Assembly: GCF_040869045.1 (NCBI RefSeq)
Contig: NW_027136907.1
Coordinates: 124,001-188,000 of the forward strand
DNA: 64,000 bases
DNA from: Eurosta solidaginis
Lineage: Eukaryota > Arthropoda > Insecta > Diptera > Tephritidae
Reading direction: 5' to 3'
The notes below the pieces were generated by a model. The model ran no database searches, was not told the DNA's origin, and worked only from the letters and a program-made list of their open reading frames with translations. A program made the translations under genes and the position numbers. Positions 25,876 to 39,380 of the stretch are shown here, in pieces; the first letter of the stretch is position 1; the number at the start of each line of letters is the position of its first letter.

Positions 25876-28103
25876 TGATGCAAACAACTGCTGAGTTATC
25901 TACTCAAATTTGTTGAACAAAACGACTTACGTATTTTAAACATGCTAACCTTTAGCCCGGTAAGCAAATTAAAAAAAAAACGCAATATGTAGGCTACACG
26001 AGAACGGAGACGTCGAGTAACCAAAACAAATGCGTTAAACAAATTCGTACACGTTATTTATCAATTTAACTCTAGAATTAAAGGATATACAACGAGAAAC
26101 AACGTTTGACAACCTTTAAACAGTTTTAATAACTATCTCAAAAATTGTCGCTCTGATGCAAACAACTGATGAGTTATCTACTTAAATTTGATGAACAAAA
26201 CGACTTACGTATTTTAAACATGCTAACCTTTAGCCCGGTAAGCAAATTAAAAAAAACGCAATATGTAGGCTACACGAGAACGGAGTCGTCGAGTAACCAA
26301 AACAAATGCGTTAAACAAATTCGTACACGTTATTTATCAATTTAACTCTAGAATTAAAGGATATACAACGAGAAACAACGTTTGACAACCTTTAAACAGT
26401 TTTAATAACTATCTCAAAAATTATCGCTCTGAATCAAACAACTGATGAGTTATCTACTTAAATTTGATGAACAAAACGACTTACGTATTTTAAGCATGCT
26501 AACCTTTAGCCCGGTAAGCAAATTAAAAAAAAAAACGCAATATGTAGGCTACACGAGAACGGAGACGTCGAGTAACCAAAACAAATGCGTTAAACAAATT
26601 CGTACACGTTATTTATCAATTTAACTCTAGAATTAAAGGATATACAACGAGAAACAACGTTTGACAACCTTTAAACAGTTTTAATAACTATCTCAAAAAT
26701 TATCGCTCTGATGCAAACAACTGATGAGTTATCTACTTAAATTTGATGAACAAAACGACTTACGTATTTTAAACATGCTAACCTTTAGCCCGGTAAGCAA
26801 ATTAAAAAAAAAACGCAATACGTAGGCTACACGAGAACGGAGACGTCGAGTAACCAAAACAAATGCGTTAAACAAATTCGTACACGTTATTTATCAATTT
26901 AACTCTAGAATTAAAGGACATACAACGAGAAACAACGTTTGACAACCTTTAAACAGTTTTAATAACTATCTCAAAAATTGTCGCTCTGATGCAACCAACT
27001 GATGAGTTATCTACTTAAATTTGATGAACAAAACGACTTACGTATTTTAAACATGCTAACCTTTAGCCCGGTAAGCAAATTAAAAAAAAAAACGCAATAT
27101 GTAGGCTACACGAGAACGGAGACGTCGAGTAACCAAAACAAATGCGTTAAACAAATTCGTACACGTTATTTATCAATTTAACTCTAGAATTAAAGGATAT
27201 ACAACGAGAAACAACGTTTGACAACCTTTAAACAGTTTTAATAACTATCTCAAAAATTGTCGCTCTGATGCAAACAACTGATGAGTTATCTACTTAAATT
27301 TGACGAACAAAACGACTTACGTATTTTAAACATGCTAACCTTTAGCCCGGTAAGCAAATTAAAAAAAAAACGCAATATGTAGGCTACACGAGAACGGAGA
27401 CGTCGAGTGACCAAAACAAATGCGTTAAACAAATTCGTACACGTTATTTATCAATTTAACTCTAGAATTAAAGGATATGCAACGAGAAACAACGTTTGAC
27501 AACCTTTAAACAGTTTTAATAACTATCTCAAAAATTGTCGCTCTGATGCAAACAACTGATGAGTTATCTACTTAAATTTGATGAACAAAACGACTTACGT
27601 ATTTTAAACATGCTAACCTTTAGCCGGGTAAGCAAATTAAAAAAAAAAAAACGCAATATGTAGGCTACACGAGAACAGAGACGTCGAGTCACCAAAACAA
27701 ATGCGTTAAACAAATTCGTACACGTTATTTATCAATTTAACTCTAGAATTAAAGGATATACAACGAGATACAACGTTTGACAACCTTTAAACAGTTTTAA
27801 TAACTATCTCAAAAATTGTCGCTCTGATGCAAACAACTGATGAGTTATCTATTTAAATTTTGATGAACAAAACGACTTACGTATTTTAAACATGCTAACC
27901 TTTAGCCCGGTAAGCAAATTAAAAAAAAAACGCAATATGTAGGCTACACGAGAACGGAGACGTCGAGTAACCAAAACAAATGCGTTAAACAAATTCGTAC
28001 ACGTTATTTATCAATTTAACTCTAGAATTAAAGGATATACAACGAGAAACAACGTTTGACAACCTTTAAACAGTTTTAATAACTATCTCAAAAATTGTCG
28101 CTC
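25876..28103 (+). repeat. 13-monomer block, partial second copy (monomers 94-101)
   Basis: Starts: 25876, 26154, 26430, 26709, 26987, 27266, 27544, 27825. The series of 81-88 repeats in order, including GGAGTCGTC (95), AAGCATGC (96), GGACATAC (97), GCAACCAAC (98), GACGAAC with GAGTGACC and GGATATGC (99), T marks (100) and U mark (101). Monomer 96 has a private change, GAATCAAAC, at its start. Confidence 0.86.
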
Positions 28104-28382
28104 TGATGCAAACAACTGATGAGTTATCTACTTAAATTTGATGAACAAAACGACTTACGTATTTTAAACATGCTAACCTTTAGCCCGGTAAGCAAATTAA
28201 AAAAGAAAACGCAATATGTAGGCTACACGAGAACGGAGACGTCGAGTAACCAAAACAAATGCGTTAAACAAATTCGTACACGTTATTTATCAATTTAACT
28301 CTAGAATTAAAGGATATACAACGAGAAACAACGTTTGACAACCTTTAAACAGTTTTAATAACTATCTCAAAAATTATAGCTC
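28104..28382 (+). repeat. Chimeric monomer 102 at the left edge of the 24-monomer repeat
   Basis: The head has the G-interrupted A run (G at 28205), as in monomer 89. The tail has GGATATAC instead of the GGACATAC usual for that type, and ends ATTATAGC. That ending recurs only at the ends of monomers 126 (as ATTATAGATC), 150 and 164, each just before a new copy of the 24-unit repeat. Monomer 102 looks like the exchange point between the 13-unit series and the 24-unit series. Confidence 0.72.
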
Positions 28383-31300
28383 TGATGCAAACAACTGATG
28401 AGTTATCTACTTAAATTTGATGAACAAAACGACTTACGTATTTTAAACATGCTAACCTTTAGCCCGGTAAGCAAATTAAAAAAAAAACGCAATATGTAGG
28501 CTACACGAGAACGGAGACGTCGAGTAACCAAAACAAATGCGTTAAACAAATTCGTACACGTTATTTATCAATTTAACTCTAGAATTAAAGGATATACAAC
28601 GAGAAACAACGTTTGACAACCTTTAAACAGTTTTAATAACTATCTCAAAAATTGTCGCTCTGATGCAAACAACTGATGAGTTATCTACTTAAATTTGATG
28701 AACAAAACGACTTACGTATTTTAAACATGCTAACCTTTAGCCCGGTAAGCAAATTAAAAAAAAAACGCAATATGTAGGCTACACGAGAACGGAGACGTCG
28801 AGTAACCAAAACAAATGCGCTAAACAAATTCGTACACGTTATTTATCAATTTAGCTCTAGAATTAAAGGATATACAACGATAAACAACGTTTGACAACCT
28901 TTAAACAGTTTTAATAACTATCTCAAAAATTATCGCTCTGATGCAAACAACTGATGAGTTATCTACTTAAATTTGATGAACAAAACGACTTACGTATTTT
29001 AAGCATGCTAACCTTTAGCCCGGTAAGCAAATTAAAAAAAAAACGCAATATGTAGGCTACACGAGAACGGAGACGTCGAGTAACCAAAACAAATGCGTTA
29101 AACAAATTCGTACACGTTATTTATCAATTTAACTCTAGAATTAAAGGATATACAACGAGAAACAACGTTTGACAACCTTTAAACAGTTTTAATAACTATC
29201 TCAAAAATTGTCGCTCTGATGCAAACAACTGGTGAGTTATCTACTTAAATTTGATGAACAAAACGACTTACGTATTTTAAATATGCTAACCTTTAGCCCG
29301 GTAAGCAAATTAAAAAAAAAACGCAATATGTAGGCTACACGAGAACAGAGACGTCGAGTAACCAAAACAAATGCGTTAAACAAATTCGTACACGTTATTT
29401 ATCAATTTAACTCTAGAATTAAAGGATATACAACGAGAAACAACGTTTGACAACCTTTAAACAGTTTTAATAACTATCTCAAAAATTGTCGCTCTGATGC
29501 CAACAACTGATGAGTTATCTACTTAAATTTGTTGAACAAAACGACTTACGTATTTTAAACATGCTAACCTTTAGCCCGGTAAGCAAATTAAAAAAAAAAA
29601 CGCAATATGTAGGCTACACGAGAACGGAGACGTCGAGTAACCAAAACAAATACGTTAAACAAATTCGTACACGTTATTTATATATTTATCTCTAGAATTA
29701 AAGGATATACAACGAGAAACAACGTTTGACAACCTTTAAACAGTTTTAATAACTATCTCAAAAATTGTCGCTCTGATGCAAACAACTGATGAGTTATCTA
29801 CTTAAATTTGTTGAACAAAACGACTTACGTATTTTAAGCATGCTAACCTTTAGCCCGGTAAGCAAATTAAAAAAAAAACGCAATATGTAGGCTACACGAG
29901 AACGGAGACGTCGAGTAACTAAAACAAATACGTTAAACAAATTCGTACACGTTATTTATCAATTTAACTCTAGAATTAAAGGATATGCAACGAGAAACAA
30001 CGTTTGACAACCTTTAAACAGTTTTAATAACTATCTCAAAAATGGTCGCTCTGATGCAAACAACTGATGAGTTATCTACTTAAATTTGTTGAACAAAACG
30101 ACTTACGTATTTTAAACATGCTAACCTTTAGCCCGGTAAGCAAATTAAAAAAAAAACGCAGTATATAGGCTACACGAGAACGGAGACGTCGAGTAACCAA
30201 AACAAATGCGTTAAACAAATTCGTACACGTTATTTATCAATTTAACTCTAGAATTAAAGGATATACAACGAGAAACAACGTTTAACTACCTTTAAACAGT
30301 TTTAATAACTATCTCAAAAATTGTCGCTCTGATGCAAACAACTGATGAGTTATCTACTTAAATTTGTTGAACAAAACGACTTACGTATTTTAAACATGCT
30401 AACCTTTAGCCCGGTAAGCAAATTAAAAAAAAACGCAATATGTAGGCTACACGAGAACGGAGACGTCGAGTAACCAAAACAAATGTGTTAAACAAATTCG
30501 TACACGTTATTTATCAATTTAACTCTAGAATTAAAGGATATACAACGAGAAACAACGTTTGACAACCTTTAAACAGTTTTAATAACTATCTCAAAAATTA
30601 ACGCTCTGATGCAAACAACTGATGAGTTATCTACTTAAATTTGTTGAACAAAACGACTTACGTATTTTAAACATGCTAACCTTTAGCCCGGTAAGCAAAT
30701 TAAAAAAAAAAAGCAATATGTAGGCTACACGAGAACGGAGACGTCGAGTAACCAAAGCAAATGCGTTAAACAAATTCGTACACGTTATTTATCAATTTAA
30801 CTCTAGAATTAAAGGATATACAACGAGAAACAACGTTTGACAACCTTTAAACAGTTTTAATAACTATCTCAAAAATTGTCGCTCTGATGCAAACAACTGA
30901 TGAATTATCTACTTAAATTTGTTGAACAAAACAACTTACGTATTTTAAACATGCTAACCTTTAGCCCGGTAAGCAAGTTAAAAAAAAAACGCAATATGTA
31001 GGCTACACGAGAACGGAGACGTCGAGTAACCAAAACAAATGCGTTAAACAAATTCGTACACGTTATTTATCAATTTAACTCTAGAATTAAAGGATATACA
31101 ACGAGAAACAACGTTTGACAACCTTTAAACAGTTTTAATAACTATCTCAAAAATTGTCGCTCTGATGCAAACAACTGATGAGTTATCTACTTAAATTTGA
31201 TGAACAAAACGACTTACGTATTTTAAACATGCTAACCTTTAGCCCGGTAAGCAAATTAAAAAAGAAAACGCAATATGTAGGCTACAGGAGAACGGAGACG

Positions 31301-34300
31301 TCGAGTAACCAAAACAAATGCGTTAAACAAATTCGTACACGTTATTTATCAATTTAACTCTAGAATTAAAGGACATACAACGAGAAACAACGTTTGACAA
31401 CCTTTAAACAGTTTTAATAACTATCTCAAAAATTGTCGCTCTGATGCAACCAACTGATGAGTTATCTACTTAAATTTGATGAACAAAACGACTTACGTAT
31501 TTTAAACATGCTAACCTTTAGCCCGGTAAGCAAATTAAAAAAAAAAACGCAATATGTAGGCTACACGAGAACGGAGACGTCGAGTAACCGAAACAAATGC
31601 GTTAAACAAATTCGTACACGTTATTTATCAATTTAACTCTAGAATTAAAGGATATACAACGAGAAACAACGTTTGACAACCTTTAAACAGTTTTAATAAC
31701 TATCTCAAAAATTGTCGCTCTGATGCAAACAACTGATGAGTTATCTACTTAAATTTGACGAACAAAACGACTTACGTATTTTAAACATGCTAACCTTTAG
31801 CCCGGTAAGCAAATTAAACAAAAAACGCAATATGTAGGCTACACGAGAACGGAGACGTCGAGTAACCAAAACAAATGCGTTAAACAAATTCGTACACGTT
31901 ATTTATCAATTTAACTCTAGAATTAAAGGATATACAACGAGAAACAACGTTTGACAACCTTTAAACAGTTTTAATAACTATCTAAAAAATTGTCGCTCTG
32001 ATGCAAACAACTGATGAGTTATCTACTTAAATTTGTTGAACAAAACGACTTACGTATTTTAAACATGCTAACCTTTAGCCCGGTAAGCAAATTAAAAAAA
32101 AACGCAATATGTAGGCTACACGAGAACGGAGACGTCGAGTAACCAAAACAAATGCGTTAAACAAATTCGTACACGTTATTTATCAATTTAACTCTAGAAT
32201 TAAAGGATATACAACGAGAAACAACGTTTGACAACCTTTAAACAGTTTTAATAACTATCTCAAAAATTGTCGCTCTGATGCAAACAACTGATGAGTTATC
32301 TACTTAAATTTGATGAACAAAACGACTTACGTATTTTAAACATGCTAACCTTTAGCCGGGTAAGCAAATTAAAAAAAAAAAACGCAATATGTAGGCTACA
32401 CGAGAACAGAGACGTCGAGTCACCAAAACAAATGCGTTAAACAAATTCGTACACGTTATTTATCAATTTAACTCTAGAATTAAAGGATATACAACGAGAT
32501 ACAACGTTTGACAACCTTTAAACAGTTTTAATAACTATCTCAAAAATTGTCGCTCTGATGCAAACAACTGATGAGTTATCTATTTAAATTTTGATGAACA
32601 AAACGACTTACGTATTTTAAACATGCTAACCTTTAGCCCGGTAAGCAAATTAAAAAAAAAAACGCAATATGTAGGCTACACGAGAACGGAGACGTCGAGT
32701 AACCAAAACAAATGCGTTAAACAAATTCGTACACGTTATTTATCAATTTAACTCTAGAATTAAAGGATATACAACGAGAAACAACGTTTGACAACCTTTA
32801 AACAGTTTTAATAACTATCTCAAAAATTGTCGCTCTGATGCAAACAACTGATGAGTTATCTACTTAAATTTGATGAACAAAACGACTTACGTATTTTAAA
32901 CATGCTAACCTTTAGCCCGGTAAGCAAATTAAAAAAGAAAACGCAATATGTAGGCTACACGAGAACGGAGACGTCGAGTAACCAAAACAAATGCGTTAAA
33001 CAAATTCGTACACGTTATTTATCAATTTAACTCTAGAATTAAAGGACATACAACGAGAAACAACGTTTGACAACCTTTAAACAGTTTTAATAACTATCTC
33101 AAAAATTGTCGCTCTGATGCAACCAACTGATGAGTTATCTACTTAAATTTGATGAACAAAACGACTTACGTATTTTAAACATGCTAACCTTTAGCCCGGT
33201 AAGCAAATTAAAAAAAAAAACGCAATATGTAGGCTACACGAGAACGGAGACGTCGAGTAACCGAAACAAATGCGTTAAACAAATTCGTACACGTTATTTA
33301 TCAATTTAACTCTAGAATTAAAGGATATACAACGAGAAACAACGTTTGACAACCTTTAAACAGTTTTAATAACTATCTCAAAAATTGTCGCTCTGATGCA
33401 AACAACTGATGAGTTATCTACTTAAATTTGACGAACAAAACGACTTACGTATTTTAAACATGCTAACCTTTAGCCCGGTAAGCAAATTAAACAAAAAACG
33501 CAATATGTAGGCTACACGAGAACGGAGACGTCGAGTAACCAAAACAAATGAGTTAAACAAATTCGTACACGTTATTTATCAATTTAACTCTAGAATTAAA
33601 GGATATACAACGAGAAACAACGTTTGACAACCTTTAAACAGTTTTAATAACTATCTAAAAAATTGTCGCTCTGATGCAAACAACTGATGAGTTATCTACT
33701 TAAATTTGTTGAACAAAACGACTTACGTATTTTAAACATGCTAACCTTTAGCCCGGTAAGCAAATTAAAAAAAAACGCAATATGTAGGCTACACGAGAAC
33801 GGAGACGTCGAGTAACCAAAACAAATACGTTAAACAAATTCGTACACGTTACTTATCAATTTAACTCTAGAATTAAAGGATATACAACGAGAAACAACGT
33901 TTGACAACCTTTAAACAGTTTTAATAACTATCTCAAAAATTGTCGCTCTGATGCAAACAACTGATGAATTATCTACTTAAATTTGATGAACAAAACGACT
34001 TACGTATTTTAAACATGCTAACCTTTAGCCCGGTAAGCAAATTAAAAAAAAAACGCAATATGTAGGCTACACGAGAACGGAGACGTCGAGTAACCAAAAC
34101 AAATGCGTTAAACAAATTCGTACACGTTATTTATCAATTTAACTCTAGAATTAAAGGATATACAACGAGAAACAACGTTTGACAACCTTTAAACAGTTTT
34201 AATAACTATCTCAAAAATTGTCGCTCTGATGCAAACAACTGCTGAGTTATCTACTCAAATTTGTTGAACAAAACGACTTACGTATTTTAAACATGCTAAC

Positions 34301-35060
34301 CTTTAGCCCGGTAAGCAAATTAAAAAAAAAAACGCAATATGTAGGCTACACGAGAACGGAGACGTCGAGTAACCAAAACAAATGCGTTAAACAAATTCGT
34401 ACACGTTATTTATCAATTTAACTCTAGAATTAAAGGATATACAACGAGAAACAACGTTTGACAACCTTTAAACAGTTTTAATAACTATCTCAAAAATTGT
34501 CGCTCTGATGCAAACAACTGATGAGTTATCTACTTAAATTTGATGAACAAAACGACTTACGTATTTTAAACATGCTAACCTTTAGCCCGGTAAGCAAATT
34601 AAAAAAAACGCAATATGTAGGCTACACGAGAACGGAGACGTCGAGTAACCCAAACAAATGCGTTAAACAAATTCGTACACGTTATTTATCAATTTAACTC
34701 TAGAATTAAAGGATATACAACGAGAAACAACGTTTGACAACCTTTAAACAGTTTTAATAACTATCTCAAAAATTATCGCTCTGATGCAAACAACTGATGA
34801 GTTATCTACTTAAATTTGATGAACAAAACGACTTACGTATTTTAAGCATGCTAACCTTTAGCCCGGTAAGCAAATTAAAAAAAAAAACGCAATATGTAGG
34901 CTACACGAGAACGGAGACGTCGAGTAACCAAAACAAATGCGTTAAACAAATTCGTACACGTTATTTATCAATTTAACTCTAGAATTAAAGGATATACAAC
35001 GAGAAACAACGTTTGACAACCTTTAAACAGTTTTAATAACTATCTCAAAAATTATAGATC
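28383..35060 (+). repeat. 24-monomer higher-order repeat, copy 1 (monomers 103-126)
   Basis: Starts: 28383, 28661, 28939, 29217, 29495, 29774, 30052, 30330, 30607, 30885, 31163, 31442, 31721, 31999, 32276, 32556, 32836, 33115, 33394, 33672, 33949, 34227, 34506, 34782. Diagnostic marks: GCGCTAAAC with TAGCTCTAG and GATAAAC (104); AATATGC (106); GATGCCAAC with TATATTTATC (107); GCAGTATATAGG with TTTAACTACC (109); AAATGTGTT and ATTAACGC (110); GATGAATTATC with AACAACTTA (112); an A run written ACAAAAAA (115, 121); AACCCAAAC with an 8-A run (125). The same series, unit for unit, follows in copy 2. Confidence 0.92.
31163..33948 (+). repeat. Nested 6-monomer repeat inside copy 1 (monomers 113-122)
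   Basis: Monomers 113-116 (types G, C2, D, E) followed by 117-118 (T, U) are repeated as 119-122 (G, C2, D, E). The spacing is about 1673 bp. The same nested pair sits in copy 2 as 137-142 and 143-146, so the six-unit duplication happened before the 24-unit block was copied. Monomer 122 has AAATACG with TTACTTATC, while 116 keeps AAATGCG, so the two E units can be told apart. Confidence 0.85.
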
Positions 35061-36599
35061 TGATGCAAACAACTGATGAGTTATCTACTTAAATTTGATG
35101 AACAAAACGACTTACGTATTTTAAACATGCTAACCTTTAGCCCGGTAAGCAAATTAAAAAAAAAAACGCAATATGTAGGCTACACGAGAACGGAGACGTC
35201 GAGTAACCAAAACAAATGCGTTAAACAAATTCGTACACGTTATTTATCAATTTAACTCTAGAATTAAAGGATATACAACGAGAAACAACGTTTGACAACC
35301 TTTAAACAGTTTTAATAACTATCTCAAAAATTGTCGCTCTGATGCAAACAACTGATGAGTTATCTACTTAAATTTGATGAACAAAACGACTTACGTATTT
35401 TAAACATGCTAACCTTTAGCCCGGTAAGCAAATTAAAAAAAAAACGCAATATGTAGGCTACACGAGAACGGAGACGTCGAGTAACCAAAACAAATGCGCT
35501 AAACAAATTCGTACACGTTATTTATCAATTTAGCTCTAGAATTAAAGGATATACAACGATAAACAACGTTTGACAACCTTTAAACAGTTTTAATAACTAT
35601 CTCAAAAATTATCGCTCTGATGCAAACAACTGATGAGTTATCTACTTAAATTTGATGAACAAAACGACTTACGTATTTTAAGCATGCTAACCTTTAGCCC
35701 GGTAAGCAAATTAAAAAAAAAACGCAATATGTAGGCTACACGAGAACGGAGACGTCGAGTAACCAAAACAAATGCGTTAAACAAATTCGTACACGTTATT
35801 TATCAATTTAACTCTAGAATTAAAGGATATACAACGAGAAACAACGTTTGACAACCTTTAAACAGCTTTAATAACTATCTCAAAAATTGTCGCTCTGATG
35901 CAAACAACTGATGAGTTATCTACTTAAATTTGATGAACAAAACGACTTACGTATTCTAAATATGCTAACCTTTAGCCCGGTAAGCAAATTAAAAAAAAAA
36001 CGCAATATGTAGGCTACACGAGAACAGAGACGTCGAGTAACCAAAACAAATGCGTTAAACAAATTCGTACACGTTATTTATCAATTTAACTCTAGAATTA
36101 AAGGATATACAACGAGAAACAACGTTTGACAACCTTTAAACAGTTTTAATAACTATCTCAAAAATTGTCGCTCTGATGCCAACAACTGATGAGTTATCTA
36201 CTTAAATTTGTTGAACAAAACGACTTACGTATTTTAAACATGCTAACCTTTAGCCCGGTAAGCAAATTAAAAAAAAAACGCAATATGTAGGCTACACGAG
36301 AACGGAGACGTCGAGTAACCAAAACAAATACGTTAAACAAATTCGTACACGTTATTTATATATTTAACTCTAGAATTAAAGGATATACAACGAGAAACAA
36401 CGTTTGACAACCTTTAAACAGTTTTAATAACTATCTCAAAAATTGTCGCTCTGATGCAAACAACTGATGAGTTATCTACTTAAATTTGTTGAACAAAACG
36501 ACTTACGTATTTTAAGCATGCTAACCTTTAGCCCGGTAAGCAAATTAAAAAAAAAACGCAATATGTAGGCTACACGAGAACGGAGACGTCGAGTAACCA

Positions 36600-36607
36600 A
36601 AACAAAT
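36600..36607 (+). other. 13-bp deletion scar in monomer 132
   Basis: This is the same 13-bp loss. It makes this the shortest unit (265 bp). Its partners one higher-order period away (108 at 29774, 156 at 43107) keep both repeats, so the event happened in this copy. Confidence 0.88.
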
Positions 36608-39372
36608 TCGTACACGTTATTTATCAATTTAACTCTAGAATTAAAGGATATGCAACGAGAAACAACGTTTGACAACCTTTAAACAGTTTTAATAACTATC
36701 TCAAAAATGGTCGCTCTGATGCAAACAACTGATGAGTTATCTACTTAAATTTGTTGAACAAAACGACTTACGTATTTTAAACATGCTAACCTTTAGCCCG
36801 GTAAGCAAATTAAAAAAAAAACGCAGTATATAGGCTACACGAGAACGGAGACGTCGTGTAACCAAAACAAATGCGTTAAACAAATTCGTACACGTTATTT
36901 ATCAATTTAACTCTAGAATTAAAGGATATACAACGAGAAACAACGTTTAACTACCTTTAAACAGTTTTAATAACTATCTCAAAAATTGTCGCTCTGATGC
37001 AAACAACTGATGAGTTATCTACTTAAATTTGTTGAACAAAACGACTTACGTATTTTAAACATGCTAACCTTTAGCCCGGTAAGCAAATTAAAAAAAAACG
37101 CAATATGTAGGCTACACGAGAACGGAGACGTCGAGTAACCAAAACAAATGTGTTAAACAAATTCGTACACGTTATTTATCAATTTAACTCTAGAATTAAA
37201 GGATATACAACGAGAAACAACGTTTGACAACCTTTAAACAGTTTTAATAACTATCTCAAAAATTAACGCTCTGATGCAAACAACTGATGAGTTATCTACT
37301 TAAATTTGTTGAACAAAACGACTTACGTATTTTAAACATGCTAACCTTTAGCCCGGTAAGCAAATTAAAAAAAAAAAGCAATATGTAGGCTACACGAGAA
37401 CGGAGACGTCGAGTAACCAAAGCAAATGCGTTAAACAAATTCGTACACGTTATTTATCAATTTAACTCTAGAATTAAAGGATATACAACGAGAAACAACG
37501 TTTGACAACCTTTAAACAGTTTTAATAACTATCTCAAAAATTGTCGCTCTGATGCAAACAACTGATGAATTATCTACTTAAATTTGTTGAACAAAACAAC
37601 TTACGTATTTTAAACATGCTAACCTTTAGCCCGGTAAGCAAGTTAAAAAAAAAAACGCAATATGTAGGCTACACGAGAACGGAGACGTCGAGTAACCAAA
37701 ACAAATGCGTTAAACAAATTCGTACACGTTATTTATCAATTTAACTCTAGAATTAAAGGATATACAACGAGAAACAACGTTTGACAACCTTTAAACAGTT
37801 TTAATAACTATCTCAAAAATTGTCGCTCTGATGCAAACAACTGATGAGTTATCTACTTAAATTTGATGAACAAAACGACTTACGTATTTTAAACATGCTA
37901 ACCTTTAGCCCGGTAAGCAAATTAAAAAAGAAAACGCAATATGTAGGCTACACGAGAACGGAGACGTCGAGTAACCAAAACAAATGCGTTAAACAAATTC
38001 GTACACGTTATTTATCAATTTAACTCTAGAATTAAAGGACATACAACGAGAAACAACGTTTGACAACCTTTAAACAGTTTTAATAACTATCTCAAAAATT
38101 GTCGCTCTGATGCAACCAACTGATGAGTTATCTACTTAAATTTGATGAACAAAACGACTTACGTATTTTAAACATGCTAACCTTTAGCCCGGTAAGCAAA
38201 TTAAAAAAAAAAAAACGCAATATGTAGGCTACACGAGAACGGAGACGTCGAGTAACCGAAACAAATGCGTTAAACAAATTCGTACACGTTATTTATCAAT
38301 TTAACTCTAGAATTAAAGGATATACAACGAGAAACAACGTTTGACAACCTTTAAACAGTTTTAATAACTATCTCAAAAATTGTCGCTCTGATGCAAACAA
38401 CTGATGAGTTATCTACTTAAATTTGACGAACAAAACGACTTACGTATTTTAAACATGCTAACCTTTAGCCCGGTAAGCAAATTAAACAAAAAACGCAATA
38501 TGTAGGCTACACGAGAACGGAGACGTCGAGTAACCAAAACAAATGCGTTAAACAAATTCGTACACGTTATTTATCAATTTAACTCTAGAATTAAAGGATA
38601 TACAACGAGAAACAACGTTTGACAACCTTTAAACAGTTTTAATAACTATCTAAAAAATTGTCGCTCTGATGCAAACAACTGATGAGTTATCTACTTAAAT
38701 TTGTTGAACAAAACGACTTACGTATTTTAAACATGCTAACCTTTAGCCCGGTAAGCAAATTAAAAAAAAACGCAATATGTAGGCTACACGAGAACGGAGA
38801 CGTCGGGTAACCAAAACAAATGCGTTAAACAAATTCGTACACGTTATTTATCAATTTAACTCTAGAATTAAAGGATATACAACGAGAAACAACGTTTGAC
38901 AACCTTTAAACAGTTTTAATAACTATCTCAAAAATTGTCGCTCTGATGCAAACAACTGATGAGTTATCTACTTAAATTTGATGAACAAAACGACTTACGT
39001 ATTTTAAACATGCTAACCTTTAGCCGGGTAAGCAAATTAAAAAAAAAAAACGCAATATGTAGGCTACACGAGAACAGAGACGTCGAGTCACCAAAACAAA
39101 TGCGTTAAACAAATTCGTACACGTTATTTATCAATTTAACTCTAGAATTAAAGGATATACAACGAGATACAACGTTTGACAACCTTTAAACAGTTTTAAT
39201 AACTATCTCAAAAATTGTCGCTCTGATGCAAACAACTGATGAGTTATCTATTTAAATTTTGATGAACAAAACGACTTACGTATTTTAAACATGCTAACCT
39301 TTAGCCCGGTAAGCAAATTAAAAAAAAAACGCAATATGTAGGCTACACGAGAACGGAGACGTCGAGTAACCA

Positions 39373-39380
39373 AAACAAAT
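39373..39380 (+). other. 13-bp deletion scar in monomer 142
   Basis: This is the same 13-bp loss, in a unit of 266 bp. Its partner in copy 1 (118 at 32556) is intact, so this is another separate event. Confidence 0.88.

Noticed and set aside
36472..36675. 67-codon open frame on the minus strand (also 39248-39448)
   Set aside because: Both open frames occur in units with the 13-bp deletion, which shifts the antisense frame past a stop. The third deleted unit (71) has a different A-run length and lacks the frame. This is a by-product of an indel.
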